Origin: Streptomyces rubrogriseus | GTDB lineage: Bacteria; Actinomycetota; Actinomycetes; Streptomycetales; Streptomycetaceae | Length of the DNA stretch: 64,000 nucleotides | NCBI RefSeq assembly: GCF_027947575.1 | Contig: NZ_CP116256.1 | Location: forward strand, 186,001-250,000 | Reading direction: 5' to 3' | In this document: positions 14,880-25,563 of the stretch, piece by piece | Position numbering within the stretch: the first letter of the stretch is position 1 | How the letters are laid out: each line of letters begins with the position of its first letter | Program-made: the position numbers and the translations under genes | Notes under the pieces: model-generated | What the model was told of the DNA's origin: nothing | The model's database searches: none | What the model saw: the letters and a program-made list of their open reading frames with translations, nothing else

Positions 14880-15851
14880 CTAGAACGTGCCCAGCTTCAC
14901 GATCGACAGCAGGGCGATCAGCTGGATGGCGGAGGCGCCGAGCGCCTTGGGCCAGGGCAGGTCGTGGGAGCGGCCGACCATCAGGGTGAGGAGGGCGCCG
15001 GCCGCGACCCAGGTGGCCCAGCCGAGGATCTGGACGAAGGGTGCGTCACCGCCGGCGAACATCGCGACGACCAGGCGCGGGGCGTCCGTGAGGGACATGA
15101 TCAGCATGGAGAGGCCGACCGTGGGCTGCCAGGCGCCGTCGCCGCCGAGCTGGCGGGCCAGGGTGTGGGTGACCACGCCCAGCACGAAGGCGCTCAGCAC
15201 CAGCGCCACCGCCGTGGTCAGGACGATCGGGATCGCGTTGGAGAGGGTGGCGTTGATCGCCTCCTCGCGGGCGCCGTCGAAGCCGAAGACCGCCAGCAGG
15301 CCGTAGAGGAACGTCACGATGAGCGCCGGGACCCACATCGCGTAGTCCCGCATCTGGAGGAAGGTCTGGTTGGGCGCCAGGATCACGCCCCGCAGGAGGT
15401 CCTTCCAGTGCAGGCGGGGACCGATCGGGCCGGGGGCCGGGGCGGAGCCGGCGCGGTAGGTGTCGCCCTGGTTGTAGGGGTCGTCGACCGTGAACGCCTG
15501 GGTGTGGCCCGGGTTGTTGGCCGCGTACGGGTCGTACGGGGCCTGCTGGGGGTGGCCGCCGGGGCCGCCCTGTCCGTAGCCGCCGTCGCCGAAGTACTCC
15601 GGCTCACCGTGCCCGCCGACAGGTCCGCCGCCGTGCCCGCCGCCGGGTGCCTGCGGCCAGGGGGATCCGCCGGGGGCCCGGCCCGGTCCTGGGGCGCCAC
15701 CTCCGTACGGCGGCTGCGGGTACGGCTGCTGAGGCGTCGCCGGGCCGCCGTACGGGGGTCCCTGGGGCGCCTGCTGTCCGTACGGGGGGCGTTGCGGTCG
15801 CGCGTTTGGAGCGCCGTTGTCCCGGCCGCGTCCGATCCTGAATCCAGCCAC
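14880..15851 (-). CDS. YIP1 family membrane protein with Pro/Gly-rich N-terminus
   Basis: A 323-residue protein. The first half (about 1-130) is a disordered Pro/Gly/Tyr/Gln-rich tail with PPYG-type repeats. The second half is a YIP1-like bundle of about five membrane helices (WVPALIVTFLYGLLAVFGF; PIVLTTAVALVLSAFVLGVV; MLIMSLTDAPRLVVAMFAG; GWATWVAAGALLTLMVG; the last near the C-terminus). The start is put at GTG 15851 (VAGFRIGRGRDN); the frame continues to 15932 but without a good ribosome site. YIP1-fold proteins in bacteria have no firm function. Its gene is convergent with the phosphoribosyltransferase gene. Confidence 0.85.
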   Translation of the reverse strand: MAGFRIGRGRDNGAPNARPQRPPYGQQAPQGPPYGGPATPQQPYPQPPYGGGAPGPGRAPGGSPWPQAPGGGHGGGPVGGHGEPEYFGDGGYGQGGPGGHPQQAPYDPYAANNPGHTQAFTVDDPYNQGDTYRAGSAPAPGPIGPRLHWKDLLRGVILAPNQTFLQMRDYAMWVPALIVTFLYGLLAVFGFDGAREEAINATLSNAIPIVLTTAVALVLSAFVLGVVTHTLARQLGGDGAWQPTVGLSMLIMSLTDAPRLVVAMFAGGDAPFVQILGWATWVAAGALLTLMVGRSHDLPWPKALGASAIQLIALLSIVKLGTF

Positions 15852-15963
15852 GCCTTCGAACGTACCTGGTCCCGGAGAGTGACGTGCGGGGCCCGGCCGT
15901 TCGGGGGGTCCTTTGCGGCCGAGCTGTGACATCCCTTACGGGGGTTGACCGGGACGTCCCCTA

Positions 15964-15990
15964 GGGGCCGTACGGGGGGCGTACGGCCCC
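15964..15990 (-). terminator. Hairpin after the short FG-GAP gene
   Basis: GGGGCCGTAC (15964-15973) and GTACGGCCCC (15981-15990) form a perfect 10-bp stem with a G-rich loop, about 20 bases after the stop of the FG-GAP fragment on the minus strand. Confidence 0.6.
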
Positions 15991-16009
15991 GGTGGGGCGG
16001 GGCGCGCCG

Positions 16010-16372
16010 TCAGCAGAAGGCGGTGAAGCCCCACCAGCCGTCCTGCACGCGCCACGCGGCTGCGAGGCGGCCGTCGCCGCGGCCCGGGTAGGTGAGCTGC
16101 CAGCCGGCGCCGTAGGACGAACCGTCGTCCCTGTAGCTGTCGTTGGTGACGGTGAGGAGGTCGGGGGCGTCGGAGCCGTTGAAGTCGCCGACGCCGACGA
16201 GGTACCCCATCGTGTTCCAGCCGCCGGTGCCGATGATCCGGCCCGGGTAGCCGCTGCCGGGGCTGGACCACAGGCGTCCCGCCCGGTCGCGGCCGACCAC
16301 GTCGGGCCGTGTGTCGCGGGTGTTGTTTCCCTCCCCTGTGACGCGCGGAGGAACCCTAGCCGCGCCGCACAC
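16010..16372 (-). CDS. Short FG-GAP repeat protein, probably a fragment
   Basis: Up to 120 residues. The middle reads DTRPDVVGRDRAGRLW, then YLVGVGDFNGSDAPDLLTVT and a C-terminal GWWGFTAFC. These are one or two FG-GAP/VCBS beta-propeller blades of the kind usually found seven to a protein. There is no signal peptide, and a single blade could not make a propeller. It lies directly downstream of a full FG-GAP lipoprotein gene on the same strand, separated by a hairpin. It is probably the tail of a decayed paralogue. Start codon uncertain. Confidence 0.5.
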   Translation of the reverse strand: MCGAARVPPRVTGEGNNTRDTRPDVVGRDRAGRLWSSPGSGYPGRIIGTGGWNTMGYLVGVGDFNGSDAPDLLTVTNDSYRDDGSSYGAGWQLTYPGRGDGRLAAAWRVQDGWWGFTAFC

Positions 16373-16386
16373 CGCCCCCGCTACCG

Positions 16387-16416
16387 GCCCGCCCGGGGCC
16401 GAGGTGCCGGGCGGGC
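16387..16416 (-). terminator. Hairpin after the FG-GAP lipoprotein gene
   Basis: GCCCGCCCGG (16387-16396) and CCGGGCGGGC (16407-16416) form a perfect 10-bp stem, 50 bases past the stop codon of the FG-GAP lipoprotein on the minus strand. Confidence 0.6.
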
Positions 16417-16465
16417 GCCGGCCGCGCCGGTCCTCCCGCGGGGCCGGGAGCGGGCCGGGAGCGGG

Positions 16466-17770
16466 TCAGGAGCCGGGCAGGAACTGCGCCGTCGAGAACG
16501 TGACCGCGGCCCGTGCCGTGACCAGGTCCTTAGCCGCGCCCCGGTGGACCTCGACGGAGTCCTTCGTGTCGCCCTGGGACGTGCGCAGCACCAGGTCCGC
16601 CAGGCCGTCGCCGTCGAAGTCGCCGGCCGTCAGCACCCGGGTCGTGCCGGTCGACGCGGGCCGCACCGTGACCGCGCCCCGCGTCGTGGGGCCCGTCCCG
16701 CGGCCGGGGTACACGCGTACTCCGGAGCCGCTGGAGACCAGCTCGCTCAGTCCGTCGCCGTCGAAGTCGGCGGCGTCGAGCATCGAGCCCGGCGTGCCGA
16801 GGGTGCCGCGGGCCGCGCTGGGGAGGTCGAAGCGCAGTGCGGTGCCGTCCGGGGTGCCCACCGCCGCGTCCAGCGCCTTGCCCTTGCCGAAGGCGCCCAG
16901 CGCGATGTCGACGCCGGTGGGCAGGGTGACCCCGGTGCGGGTCGGGCCGTCGGGGCCGCCCAGGACGAGGGCCGCCTTGCCGGGGCCCGCGGAGGTGCGG
17001 ACGACGAGGTCGTCGTACCCGTCGCGGTTCACGTCGGCGGCGGGGCCGGTCGGCGCCTCGCCGGGGGACGGGATGGCCGCGTCGGCCCGGCGCGGGGCGC
17101 CCTCGCGGGTGAAGGGGCCGCGCAGGTGGCTGAGGCGGCCGGCGGAGGCGTGGACGACCAGGTCCTGGGCGCCGTCGCCGTCGAAGTCGCCGCACACCGG
17201 GCGCTCGGGCCAGTCGTTGCCGTAGCGGGCCTTGTCGGGGATGGTCAGCGGGACCGCGCGGCCGGTCGGCCCCGACGGGGAGCCGAAGAGGAGCTGGAGC
17301 GGGACCGGCGGGCGGCCCTGGCCGTCGTAGGGCGGGTCGGTGGTGACCACCAGGTCGGTGAAGCCGTCGCCGTCGAGGTCGCAGCTGGCCTCCGCCTCGA
17401 AGACGGCCGGCAACTGGCCGTCGGTCGGCGCCGCGAACTTCTCCGGCGTGAGCAGCTGCCGGGCTCCCGGTACCAGTCCGCGGGGAGAGCCGTAGACGAT
17501 GCCGATGCCCGCGTCGTCCGTGTGGGTCTCGGCCGTGACCAGGTTGTCGAGGACCAGGTCGCGGTGGCCGTCGCCGTTGAAGTCGTCGGGGACCTCGCTG
17601 CCCTCGCCGTGCGGGACGGGGAGCAGGGCGGGGGCCTGGGCGGCGCGTACGGGGGTGGACGCGGCGGCGTCCTCGGCAGCGGGCGCCGGGCCGTGGCCGC
17701 AGGCGGCGAGCAGCAGCAGGCAGCCGACGGCGGCCGTGCCGGTCAGGGTGTTTCTTCGCAGGCGCCGCAC
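16466..17770 (-). CDS. FG-GAP/VCBS repeat lipoprotein
   Basis: A 434-residue secreted lipoprotein. The signal peptide ends in lipobox LLAAC (Cys at about residue 24). At least six blades carry the Ca-binding D-x-D/N-x-D-G signature: DFNGDGHRDLV, DLDGDGFTDLV, DFDGDGAQDLV, DVNRDGYDDLV, DFDGDGLSELV and DFDGDGLADLV. Six or seven such blades make an integrin-alpha-like beta-propeller on the cell surface. No catalytic domain is attached, so a binding or structural role is likely. A hairpin separates it from the shorter FG-GAP frame downstream. Confidence 0.9.
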   Translation of the reverse strand: MRRLRRNTLTGTAAVGCLLLLAACGHGPAPAAEDAAASTPVRAAQAPALLPVPHGEGSEVPDDFNGDGHRDLVLDNLVTAETHTDDAGIGIVYGSPRGLVPGARQLLTPEKFAAPTDGQLPAVFEAEASCDLDGDGFTDLVVTTDPPYDGQGRPPVPLQLLFGSPSGPTGRAVPLTIPDKARYGNDWPERPVCGDFDGDGAQDLVVHASAGRLSHLRGPFTREGAPRRADAAIPSPGEAPTGPAADVNRDGYDDLVVRTSAGPGKAALVLGGPDGPTRTGVTLPTGVDIALGAFGKGKALDAAVGTPDGTALRFDLPSAARGTLGTPGSMLDAADFDGDGLSELVSSGSGVRVYPGRGTGPTTRGAVTVRPASTGTTRVLTAGDFDGDGLADLVLRTSQGDTKDSVEVHRGAAKDLVTARAAVTFSTAQFLPGS

Positions 17771-17847
17771 CGTTCACCTCGTCCGTATCAACCCGTACCA
17801 CCAGCACCGACAACGACCGGGTAATCATGCACGCGTTCGACATACGG

Positions 17848-17884
17848 CGACACCCCCGGGTTCGGACGGAACCCGGGGGTGTCG
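17848..17884 (-). terminator. Terminator of the Fe-S oxidoreductase gene
   Basis: A 16-bp perfect stem (17848-17863 with 17869-17884) and a five-base loop lie 21 bases after the stop of the large oxidoreductase, read on the minus strand. Confidence 0.8.
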
Positions 17885-17904
17885 GTCGAGCGGGTGAGCG
17901 GCGG

Positions 17905-20187
17905 CTACTTCACCGGCTCCGGGGTCGGCTCGCTCTCCGGCTCCGGCTCGCCGGTCGGGTCGGCCGGGGTCCTGACGGAGTCCAGCAGGAGCTGGGCGAC
18001 GTCGACGACCTGGATGGACTCCTTGGCCTTGCCGTCGTTCTTCTTGCCGTTGACCGAGTCCGTCAGCATGACCAGGCAGAACGGGCAGGCCGTGGAGACG
18101 ATGTCCGGGTTGACGGAGAGGGCCTCGTCGACGCGCTCGTTGTTGATGCGCTTGCCGATCCGCTCCTCCATCCACATCCGCGCGCCGCCGGCGCCGCAGC
18201 AGAAGCCGCGCTCCTTGTGGCGGTGCATCTCCTCGTTGCGGACGCCCGGGACGGCGGCGATGATCTCGCGCGGCGGGGTGTAGATCTTGTTGTGGCGGCC
18301 CAGGTAGCACGGGTCGTGGTAGGTGATGATGCCCTCGACCGGGGTGACCGGGAGCAGCTTGCCCTCGTCGACCAGGTGCTGGAGCAGCTGGGTGTGGTGG
18401 ATGACCTCGTAGTCGCCGCCGAGCTGCGGGTACTCGTTGCCGAGGGTGTTGAGGCAGTGCGGGCAGGTGGCGACGATCTTCTTGGCCGACTTGGGCTTGC
18501 GCGACTCGTCGGTGACCTTGCCGTCCTCGTCCATCTCCTCGCCGAAGGCGGCGTTGAGGGACATGACGTTCTCCATGCCGAGCTCCTGGAACAGGGGCTC
18601 GTTGCCGAGGCGGCGGGCGGAGTCGCCGGTGCACTTCTCGTCGCCGCCCATGATCGCGAACTTCACGCCCGCGATGTGCAGCAGCTCGGCGAAGGCCTTG
18701 GTGGTCTTCTTGGCGCGGTCCTCGAGGGCGCCGGCGCAGCCGACCCAGTACAGGTACTCGACCTCGGTGAGGTCCTCGATGTCCTTGCCGACGACCGGGA
18801 CCTCGAAGTCCAGCTCCTTGAGCCATTCCAGGCGCTGCTTCTTCGCCAGGCCCCAGGGGTTGCCCTTCTTCTCCAGGTTCTTGAGCATCGTGCCCGCCTC
18901 GGACGGGAACGCCGACTCGATCATGACCTGGTATCGGCGCATGTCGACGATGTGGTCGACGTGCTCGATGTCGACCGGGCACTGCTCGACGCAGGCGCCG
19001 CAGGTGGTGCAGGACCACAGGACGTCGGGGTCGATGACGCCGTTCTCTTCGAGGGTGCCGATCAGCGGGCGCTCGGCCTCCGCCAGCGCGGCCGCGGGCA
19101 CGCCCGCCAGCTGCTCCTCGGACGCCTTCTCCTCGCCCTCCATCGTCTTGCCGCCGCCGGCCAGCAGGTAGGGGGCCTTGGCGTGCGCGTGGTCGCGCAG
19201 GGACATGATCAGGAGCTTGGGGGAGAGCGGCTTGCCGGTGTTCCAGGCGGGGCACTGCGACTGGCAGCGGCCGCACTCGGTGCAGGTGGAGAAGTCCAGC
19301 AGGCCCTTCCAGGAGAACTGCTCGACCTGGGAGACGCCGAAGACGTCGTCGTCACCGGGGTCGGTGAAGTCGATCGGCTTGCCGCCCGAGGTCATCGGGA
19401 GCAGCGCGCCGAGCGCGGTGCCGCCCTTCGCGTCGCGCTTGAACCAGATGTTCGGGAAGGCCAGGAAGCGGTGCCAGGCCACGCCCATGTCGGTCTTCAG
19501 GGCGACCGTGATCATCCAGATGAAGGAGGTCGCGATCTTCAGCCCGGCGAAGAAGTAGACCAGGTTCTGGAGCGTGCCGAGGTCCACGTCCTGCAACGCG
19601 GAGACGACCGGATACGAGATGAAGAACGACGCCTCGTAGCCGTCCACGTGGTGGAGGGCGCCCTCCAGCGCGTGCAGCATGAAGATGCAGACGCCGACGA
19701 TGAGGATGACGGCCTCGACGAAGTACGCCTGGCCGAAGTTGGAGCCCCCGAAGCGGGACTTGCGGCCCGGCTTGCGCGGGTGGCTGAGCTGCCGGATCAC
19801 GATCAGGACCAGGATGCCGAGCACCGTCATCGTGCCGATGAACTCGACGAAGACGTTGTACGGCGCCCAGTCGCCGATGACCGGCAGGATCCAGTCGGCC
19901 TGGAAGAGCTGGCCGACGGCGTTGACGATGGTCAGCAGCAGGGAGAAGAAGCCCACCGCGACGAACCAGTGCGCCACACCGACGATGCCCCAGCGGTTCA
20001 TCCGGGTGTGGCCGAGGAACTCCCGGACCACGGTGACGGTGCGGTCCACGGGGTCGTTGGTCCGCGTTCCGGCCGGCACCGGCTGGCCCAGCCGCATGTA
20101 GTTGACGATCTGCAGGACGGCGCGGCCGAACAGTGCGACGCCGACCACGATCAGGACCAGCGACACGATGATCGCGGCGAGTTGCAT
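17905..20187 (-). CDS. Membrane Fe-S oxidoreductase, EtfD/HdrD-like
   Basis: A 760-residue protein. The N-terminal half has about five to six membrane helices (residues 1-275) resembling a di-heme cytochrome b part. Two [4Fe-4S] ferredoxin motifs follow (CTECGRCQSQCPAWN at about 302 and CTTCGACVEQCPVDIE at about 394). The C-terminal half carries two cysteine-rich CCG domains (WVGCAGALED, CPHCLNTLGNEYP; YHDPCYLGRHN, CCGAGG, CPFCLVMLTD). The architecture matches mycobacterial EtfD, which takes electrons from electron-transferring flavoprotein in fatty acid oxidation and passes them to menaquinone. That role is inferred by family. The acidic Pro/Glu tail is disordered. A palindrome lies just upstream. 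Confidence 0.92.
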   Translation of the reverse strand: MQLAAIIVSLVLIVVGVALFGRAVLQIVNYMRLGQPVPAGTRTNDPVDRTVTVVREFLGHTRMNRWGIVGVAHWFVAVGFFSLLLTIVNAVGQLFQADWILPVIGDWAPYNVFVEFIGTMTVLGILVLIVIRQLSHPRKPGRKSRFGGSNFGQAYFVEAVILIVGVCIFMLHALEGALHHVDGYEASFFISYPVVSALQDVDLGTLQNLVYFFAGLKIATSFIWMITVALKTDMGVAWHRFLAFPNIWFKRDAKGGTALGALLPMTSGGKPIDFTDPGDDDVFGVSQVEQFSWKGLLDFSTCTECGRCQSQCPAWNTGKPLSPKLLIMSLRDHAHAKAPYLLAGGGKTMEGEEKASEEQLAGVPAAALAEAERPLIGTLEENGVIDPDVLWSCTTCGACVEQCPVDIEHVDHIVDMRRYQVMIESAFPSEAGTMLKNLEKKGNPWGLAKKQRLEWLKELDFEVPVVGKDIEDLTEVEYLYWVGCAGALEDRAKKTTKAFAELLHIAGVKFAIMGGDEKCTGDSARRLGNEPLFQELGMENVMSLNAAFGEEMDEDGKVTDESRKPKSAKKIVATCPHCLNTLGNEYPQLGGDYEVIHHTQLLQHLVDEGKLLPVTPVEGIITYHDPCYLGRHNKIYTPPREIIAAVPGVRNEEMHRHKERGFCCGAGGARMWMEERIGKRINNERVDEALSVNPDIVSTACPFCLVMLTDSVNGKKNDGKAKESIQVVDVAQLLLDSVRTPADPTGEPEPESEPTPEPVK

Positions 20188-20228
20188 TTGGGGGCTCCTC
20201 GGGCCTGCGAGGTTACGAGGGGGCGGTA

Positions 20229-20242
20229 TTACTAAGCGGTAA
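20229..20242. promoter_or_regulatory. Inverted repeat upstream of the EtfD-like gene
   Basis: TTAC and GTAA arms around six bases (TTACTAAGCGGTAA), 41 bases before the oxidoreductase start codon. The local sequence (20210-20255) is clearly more A/T-rich than its surroundings, as in a promoter. A TetR-type regulator site is possible; the regulator is not in this window as far as can be seen. Confidence 0.4.
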
Positions 20243-20412
20243 CTTATTCAGTTCGTCTGAGAGTACCCCCATCCTCCGCCGCACTGTAGTCGGACGTGCG
20301 GTGATCTGCGTCGCTGAGGCAACCCTGACCCCGGTGGGTCCGTCCGGACCCGGTGTCCCGTCGGCGCCACACCGGTGCCATGCCGGTGTGGCGGTGCGAT
20401 TCGTCGCAAAGC

Positions 20413-21027
20413 ATGATATTCGGCATAGCTTATGCCCGGGCTCTACGGCGGTGGCTCCTCGCCGGTACGGCCGTGGCGGCGGCCTGCGTGGTGCCGTACG
20501 GCGAGACGGGGCCGGTGGCCGGGGCGCTCGCGGTGGGCCGGGTGGCGCTGGTTACCGGCGCCTTCCGGGGGCTCGACCACGCCGACGGGGTGGCCGGCAC
20601 GGTGGGTGTCGTGACCGCCTTCGGCGTCGGCGCGTGTGCCGCGGTGGAGCTGATGGACGGGCCCGCGGTGCTGCTGCTCGTGCCGGCCGCCGCGCTCGCC
20701 GGGTTCCTGCCGCACAACTGGCATCCCGCGCGGATCGCGCTCGGCGCGTGCGGGTCGCTCTTCACCGGCTTCCTGCTCGCCGGGGCCGCCGTGCTCGCCC
20801 GGACGGGGTACGGGCCGGTCGGTGGCGCCGGGGTGCTCTGCGCGCTGACTGCCGTGGACGTGTATCCGCGCGTGCGGCGGCCGCGGGCCGGAGTGTCCCA
20901 GGCGCTTCGTGGGGCAACCGGAGGCGCGGGGGGTGCGTCCTTCCGGGCGGCGATTTTTCCGGTTCGTCAGGCCACGAGTACCGAGAACGTGCAGGTCGGA
21001 GCGCCGTTGCGTGTAAGGAACGGATAA
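20413..21027 (+). CDS. Degenerate WecA/MraY-like membrane protein
   Basis: A 204-residue, strongly hydrophobic protein (start ATG 20413; a GTG at 20353 is possible). It has about five membrane helices. The segment FRGLDHADGVAGTVGVVTAF corresponds to the NLIDGLDGLA motif, and AGFLPHNWHPARIALGACGS to the FLPxNxxPArifmGDxGS motif of polyprenyl-phosphate GlcNAc-1-phosphate transferases. The Gly-Asp pair of the second motif reads Ala-Cys and the protein is about half the normal length, so transferase activity is unlikely. It sits upstream of dnaK on the same strand, ending 95 bases before it. Confidence 0.7.
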   Translation: MIFGIAYARALRRWLLAGTAVAAACVVPYGETGPVAGALAVGRVALVTGAFRGLDHADGVAGTVGVVTAFGVGACAAVELMDGPAVLLLVPAAALAGFLPHNWHPARIALGACGSLFTGFLLAGAAVLARTGYGPVGGAGVLCALTAVDVYPRVRRPRAGVSQALRGATGGAGGASFRAAIFPVRQATSTENVQVGAPLRVRNG

Positions 21028-21029
21028 GA

Positions 21030-21050
21030 GTTGAGTCGGCTCGACTCACC
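21030..21050. promoter_or_regulatory. HspR box (HAIR-like) 1 upstream of dnaK
   Basis: GTTGAGT-N7-ACTCACC, matching the HspR consensus CTTGAGT-N7-ACTCAAG at 11 of 14 arm positions. It lies just upstream of the -35 hexamer of the dnaK promoter. Confidence 0.8.
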
Positions 21051-21054
21051 TCTG

Positions 21055-21081
21055 TTGACCCATCGCCGGGTGTCGTGCACA

Positions 21082-21083
<2 letters not shown>
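21055..21083 (+). promoter_or_regulatory. dnaK operon promoter
   Basis: TTGACC (21055-21060) and CACACT (21078-21083) with 17 bases between are a plausible housekeeping-sigma promoter 40 bases before the dnaK start. It is bracketed by the two HspR boxes, the second of which covers the -10 end and the likely start point. Confidence 0.65.
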
Positions 21084-23656
<2,573 letters not shown>

Positions 23657-23698
23657 GCTCGAGGTGACGCACAGGGCGCGAGAGGAGGGACGTCGGGG

Positions 23699-24898
23699 AT
23701 GAGCACGAAGGACTTCATCGAGAAGGACTACTACAAGGTTCTCGGCGTCCCCAAGGACGCCACCGAGGCCGAGATCAAGAAGGCGTACCGGAAGCTCGCC
23801 CGCGAGAACCACCCGGACGCCAACAAGGGAAACGTCAAGGCGGAGGAGCGCTTCAAGGAGATCTCCGAGGCCAACGACATCCTCGGTGACCCCAAGAAGC
23901 GCAAGGAGTACGACGAGGCCCGCGCCCTCTTCGGCAACGGCGGTTTCCGCCCGGGGCCGGGCGCGGGCGGCGGCGGCACCTTCAACTTCGACCTGGGCGA
24001 CCTCTTCGGAGGCGGCGCCCAGGGCGGGGGAGGCCAGGGCGGCGCCGGCGGCTTCGGCGGCGGCCTCGGGGACGTCTTCGGCGGCCTGTTCAACCGCACC
24101 GGCGGCGGACCGGGCACCGGCACGCGTACGCAGCCGCGGCGCGGGCAGGACATCGAGTCCGAGGTCACCCTGAGCTTCACCGAGGCCATCGAGGGCGCGA
24201 CCGTGCCGCTCAGGATGTCCTCGCAGGCGCCCTGCAAGGCCTGTTCGGGCACCGGCGACAAGAACGGCACGCCGCGCGTGTGCCCGACCTGCGTCGGCAC
24301 CGGCCAGGTCGCCCGGGGCTCGGGCGGCGGTTTCTCCCTCACCGACCCGTGCCCGGACTGCAAGGGCCGCGGCCTGATCGCCGAGGACCCCTGCGAGGTC
24401 TGCAAGGGCTCCGGACGCGCCAAGTCCTCGCGGACGATGCAGGTCCGTATCCCCGCCGGGGTCTCGGACGGGCAGCGCATCCGGCTGCGCGGCAAGGGCA
24501 CGCCGGGCGAGCGGGGCGGTCCGGCGGGCGACCTGTACGTGGTCGTGCACGTCAAGGAGCACCCCGTCTTCGGCCGCAGGGGCGACAACCTCACCGTCAC
24601 CGTCCCGGTCACCTACGCCGAGGCGGCCCTCGGCGGCGAGGTCCGCGTCCCGACCCTGGGCGGTCCGTCCGTCACGCTGAAGCTGCCGGCGGGCACGCCC
24701 AACGGCCGCACCATGCGGGCCCGGGGCAAGGGCGCGGTCCGCAAGGACGGCACCCGCGGCGACCTCCTGGTCACCGTGGAGGTGAGTGTTCCGAAGGATC
24801 TGACGGGGAAGGCTCGTGACGCGCTTCAGGCGTATCGCGAGGCGACCGCGGACGAGGATCCGCGGGCGGAGTTGTTCCAGGCCGCGAAGGGAGCATGA
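23699..24898 (+). CDS. dnaJ: Chaperone DnaJ (Hsp40 type I)
   Basis: A 399-residue co-chaperone that stimulates DnaK ATPase. J-domain residues 10-75 with HPD at 38-40; a Gly/Phe-rich segment (about 80-145); a zinc region with four CxxCxGxG units (CKACSGTG, CPTCVGTG, CPDCKGRG, CEVCKGSG); and the substrate-binding C-terminal beta domains. It is the dnaK-operon DnaJ, separated from grpE by 42 bases with AGAGGAGGG as ribosome site. The stop overlaps the region of the hspR start. Confidence 0.98.
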   Translation: MSTKDFIEKDYYKVLGVPKDATEAEIKKAYRKLARENHPDANKGNVKAEERFKEISEANDILGDPKKRKEYDEARALFGNGGFRPGPGAGGGGTFNFDLGDLFGGGAQGGGGQGGAGGFGGGLGDVFGGLFNRTGGGPGTGTRTQPRRGQDIESEVTLSFTEAIEGATVPLRMSSQAPCKACSGTGDKNGTPRVCPTCVGTGQVARGSGGGFSLTDPCPDCKGRGLIAEDPCEVCKGSGRAKSSRTMQVRIPAGVSDGQRIRLRGKGTPGERGGPAGDLYVVVHVKEHPVFGRRGDNLTVTVPVTYAEAALGGEVRVPTLGGPSVTLKLPAGTPNGRTMRARGKGAVRKDGTRGDLLVTVEVSVPKDLTGKARDALQAYREATADEDPRAELFQAAKGA

Positions 24899-24903
24899 CG
24901 GGA

Positions 24904-25359
24904 ATGGACGGTCGTCGACGCAACCCGTACGAACTGACCGAGGACACCCCGGTCTACGTCATCTCGGTGGCGGCCCAGCTCTCCGGCCTGCACCCGCAGA
25001 CGCTGCGCCAGTACGACCGCCTCGGCCTGGTCTCCCCCGACCGCACGGCCGGCCGCGGCCGGCGCTACTCGGCCCGCGACATCGAACTGCTCCGGCAGGT
25101 CCAGCAGTTGTCGCAGGACGAGGGCATCAACCTGGCCGGAATCAAGCGCATCATCGAACTGGAGAACCAGGTCGCCGAGCTCCAGGCCCGCGCGGCCGAG
25201 CTGGCCGCCGCCCTCGACGGCGCGGCCACGGCGATGCGCCAGCGCGAGGCCGCGGTGCACGCGTCGTACCGCCGTGACCTGGTCCCTTACCAAGAGGTAC
25301 AGCAGACCAGCGCCCTGGTGGTCTGGCGTCCGGGGCGCCGCGGCCAGTCCTCGGACTGA
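24904..25359 (+). CDS. hspR: Heat-shock repressor HspR, MerR family
   Basis: A 151-residue MerR-type repressor. The winged HTH is at about residues 16-75 (VYVISVAAQLSGLHPQTLRQ, YDRLGLVSPDRTAGRGRRYS), followed by a coiled coil (about 80-115) and a C-terminal tail with YRRDLVPYQEVQQTSALVVW. It binds HAIR boxes upstream of dnaK and clpB in this window. ATG 24904 is chosen, because GGGAG is 10 bases upstream; ATG 24895 (adding three residues) has that site only one base away. It is the last gene of the chaperone operon and a terminator follows. Confidence 0.97.
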   Translation: MDGRRRNPYELTEDTPVYVISVAAQLSGLHPQTLRQYDRLGLVSPDRTAGRGRRYSARDIELLRQVQQLSQDEGINLAGIKRIIELENQVAELQARAAELAAALDGAATAMRQREAAVHASYRRDLVPYQEVQQTSALVVWRPGRRGQSSD

Positions 25360-25396
25360 GCCGGACCGGCAGTCGGCACAAGGGAAAACGGCATCA

Positions 25397-25432
25397 CCGG
25401 CCCCGGAGGACCACCGCGTCCTCCGGGGCCGG
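25397..25432 (+). terminator. Terminator of the dnaK operon
   Basis: A 14-bp perfect stem (25397-25410 with 25419-25432) with an eight-base loop, 37 bases after the hspR stop. Confidence 0.8.
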
Positions 25433-25563
25433 TTCACAACGGTGCTGTCTCATTGGTCTAGTACTTCTTGACGATTTGGTGAAGACAGCGTTGGCTCTCT
25501 TCACCGGGGTCACCTGGGTCACCTGGATACCAACTACGCCCGTGTGTCGGAAGGTCTAGCGCA

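Noticed and set aside
25454..25465. TGGTCTAG half of a DasR-type site upstream of the sugar-binding lipoprotein
   Set aside because: Only one half matches; the other half of the palindrome (ACCA) is missing. Too weak to call.
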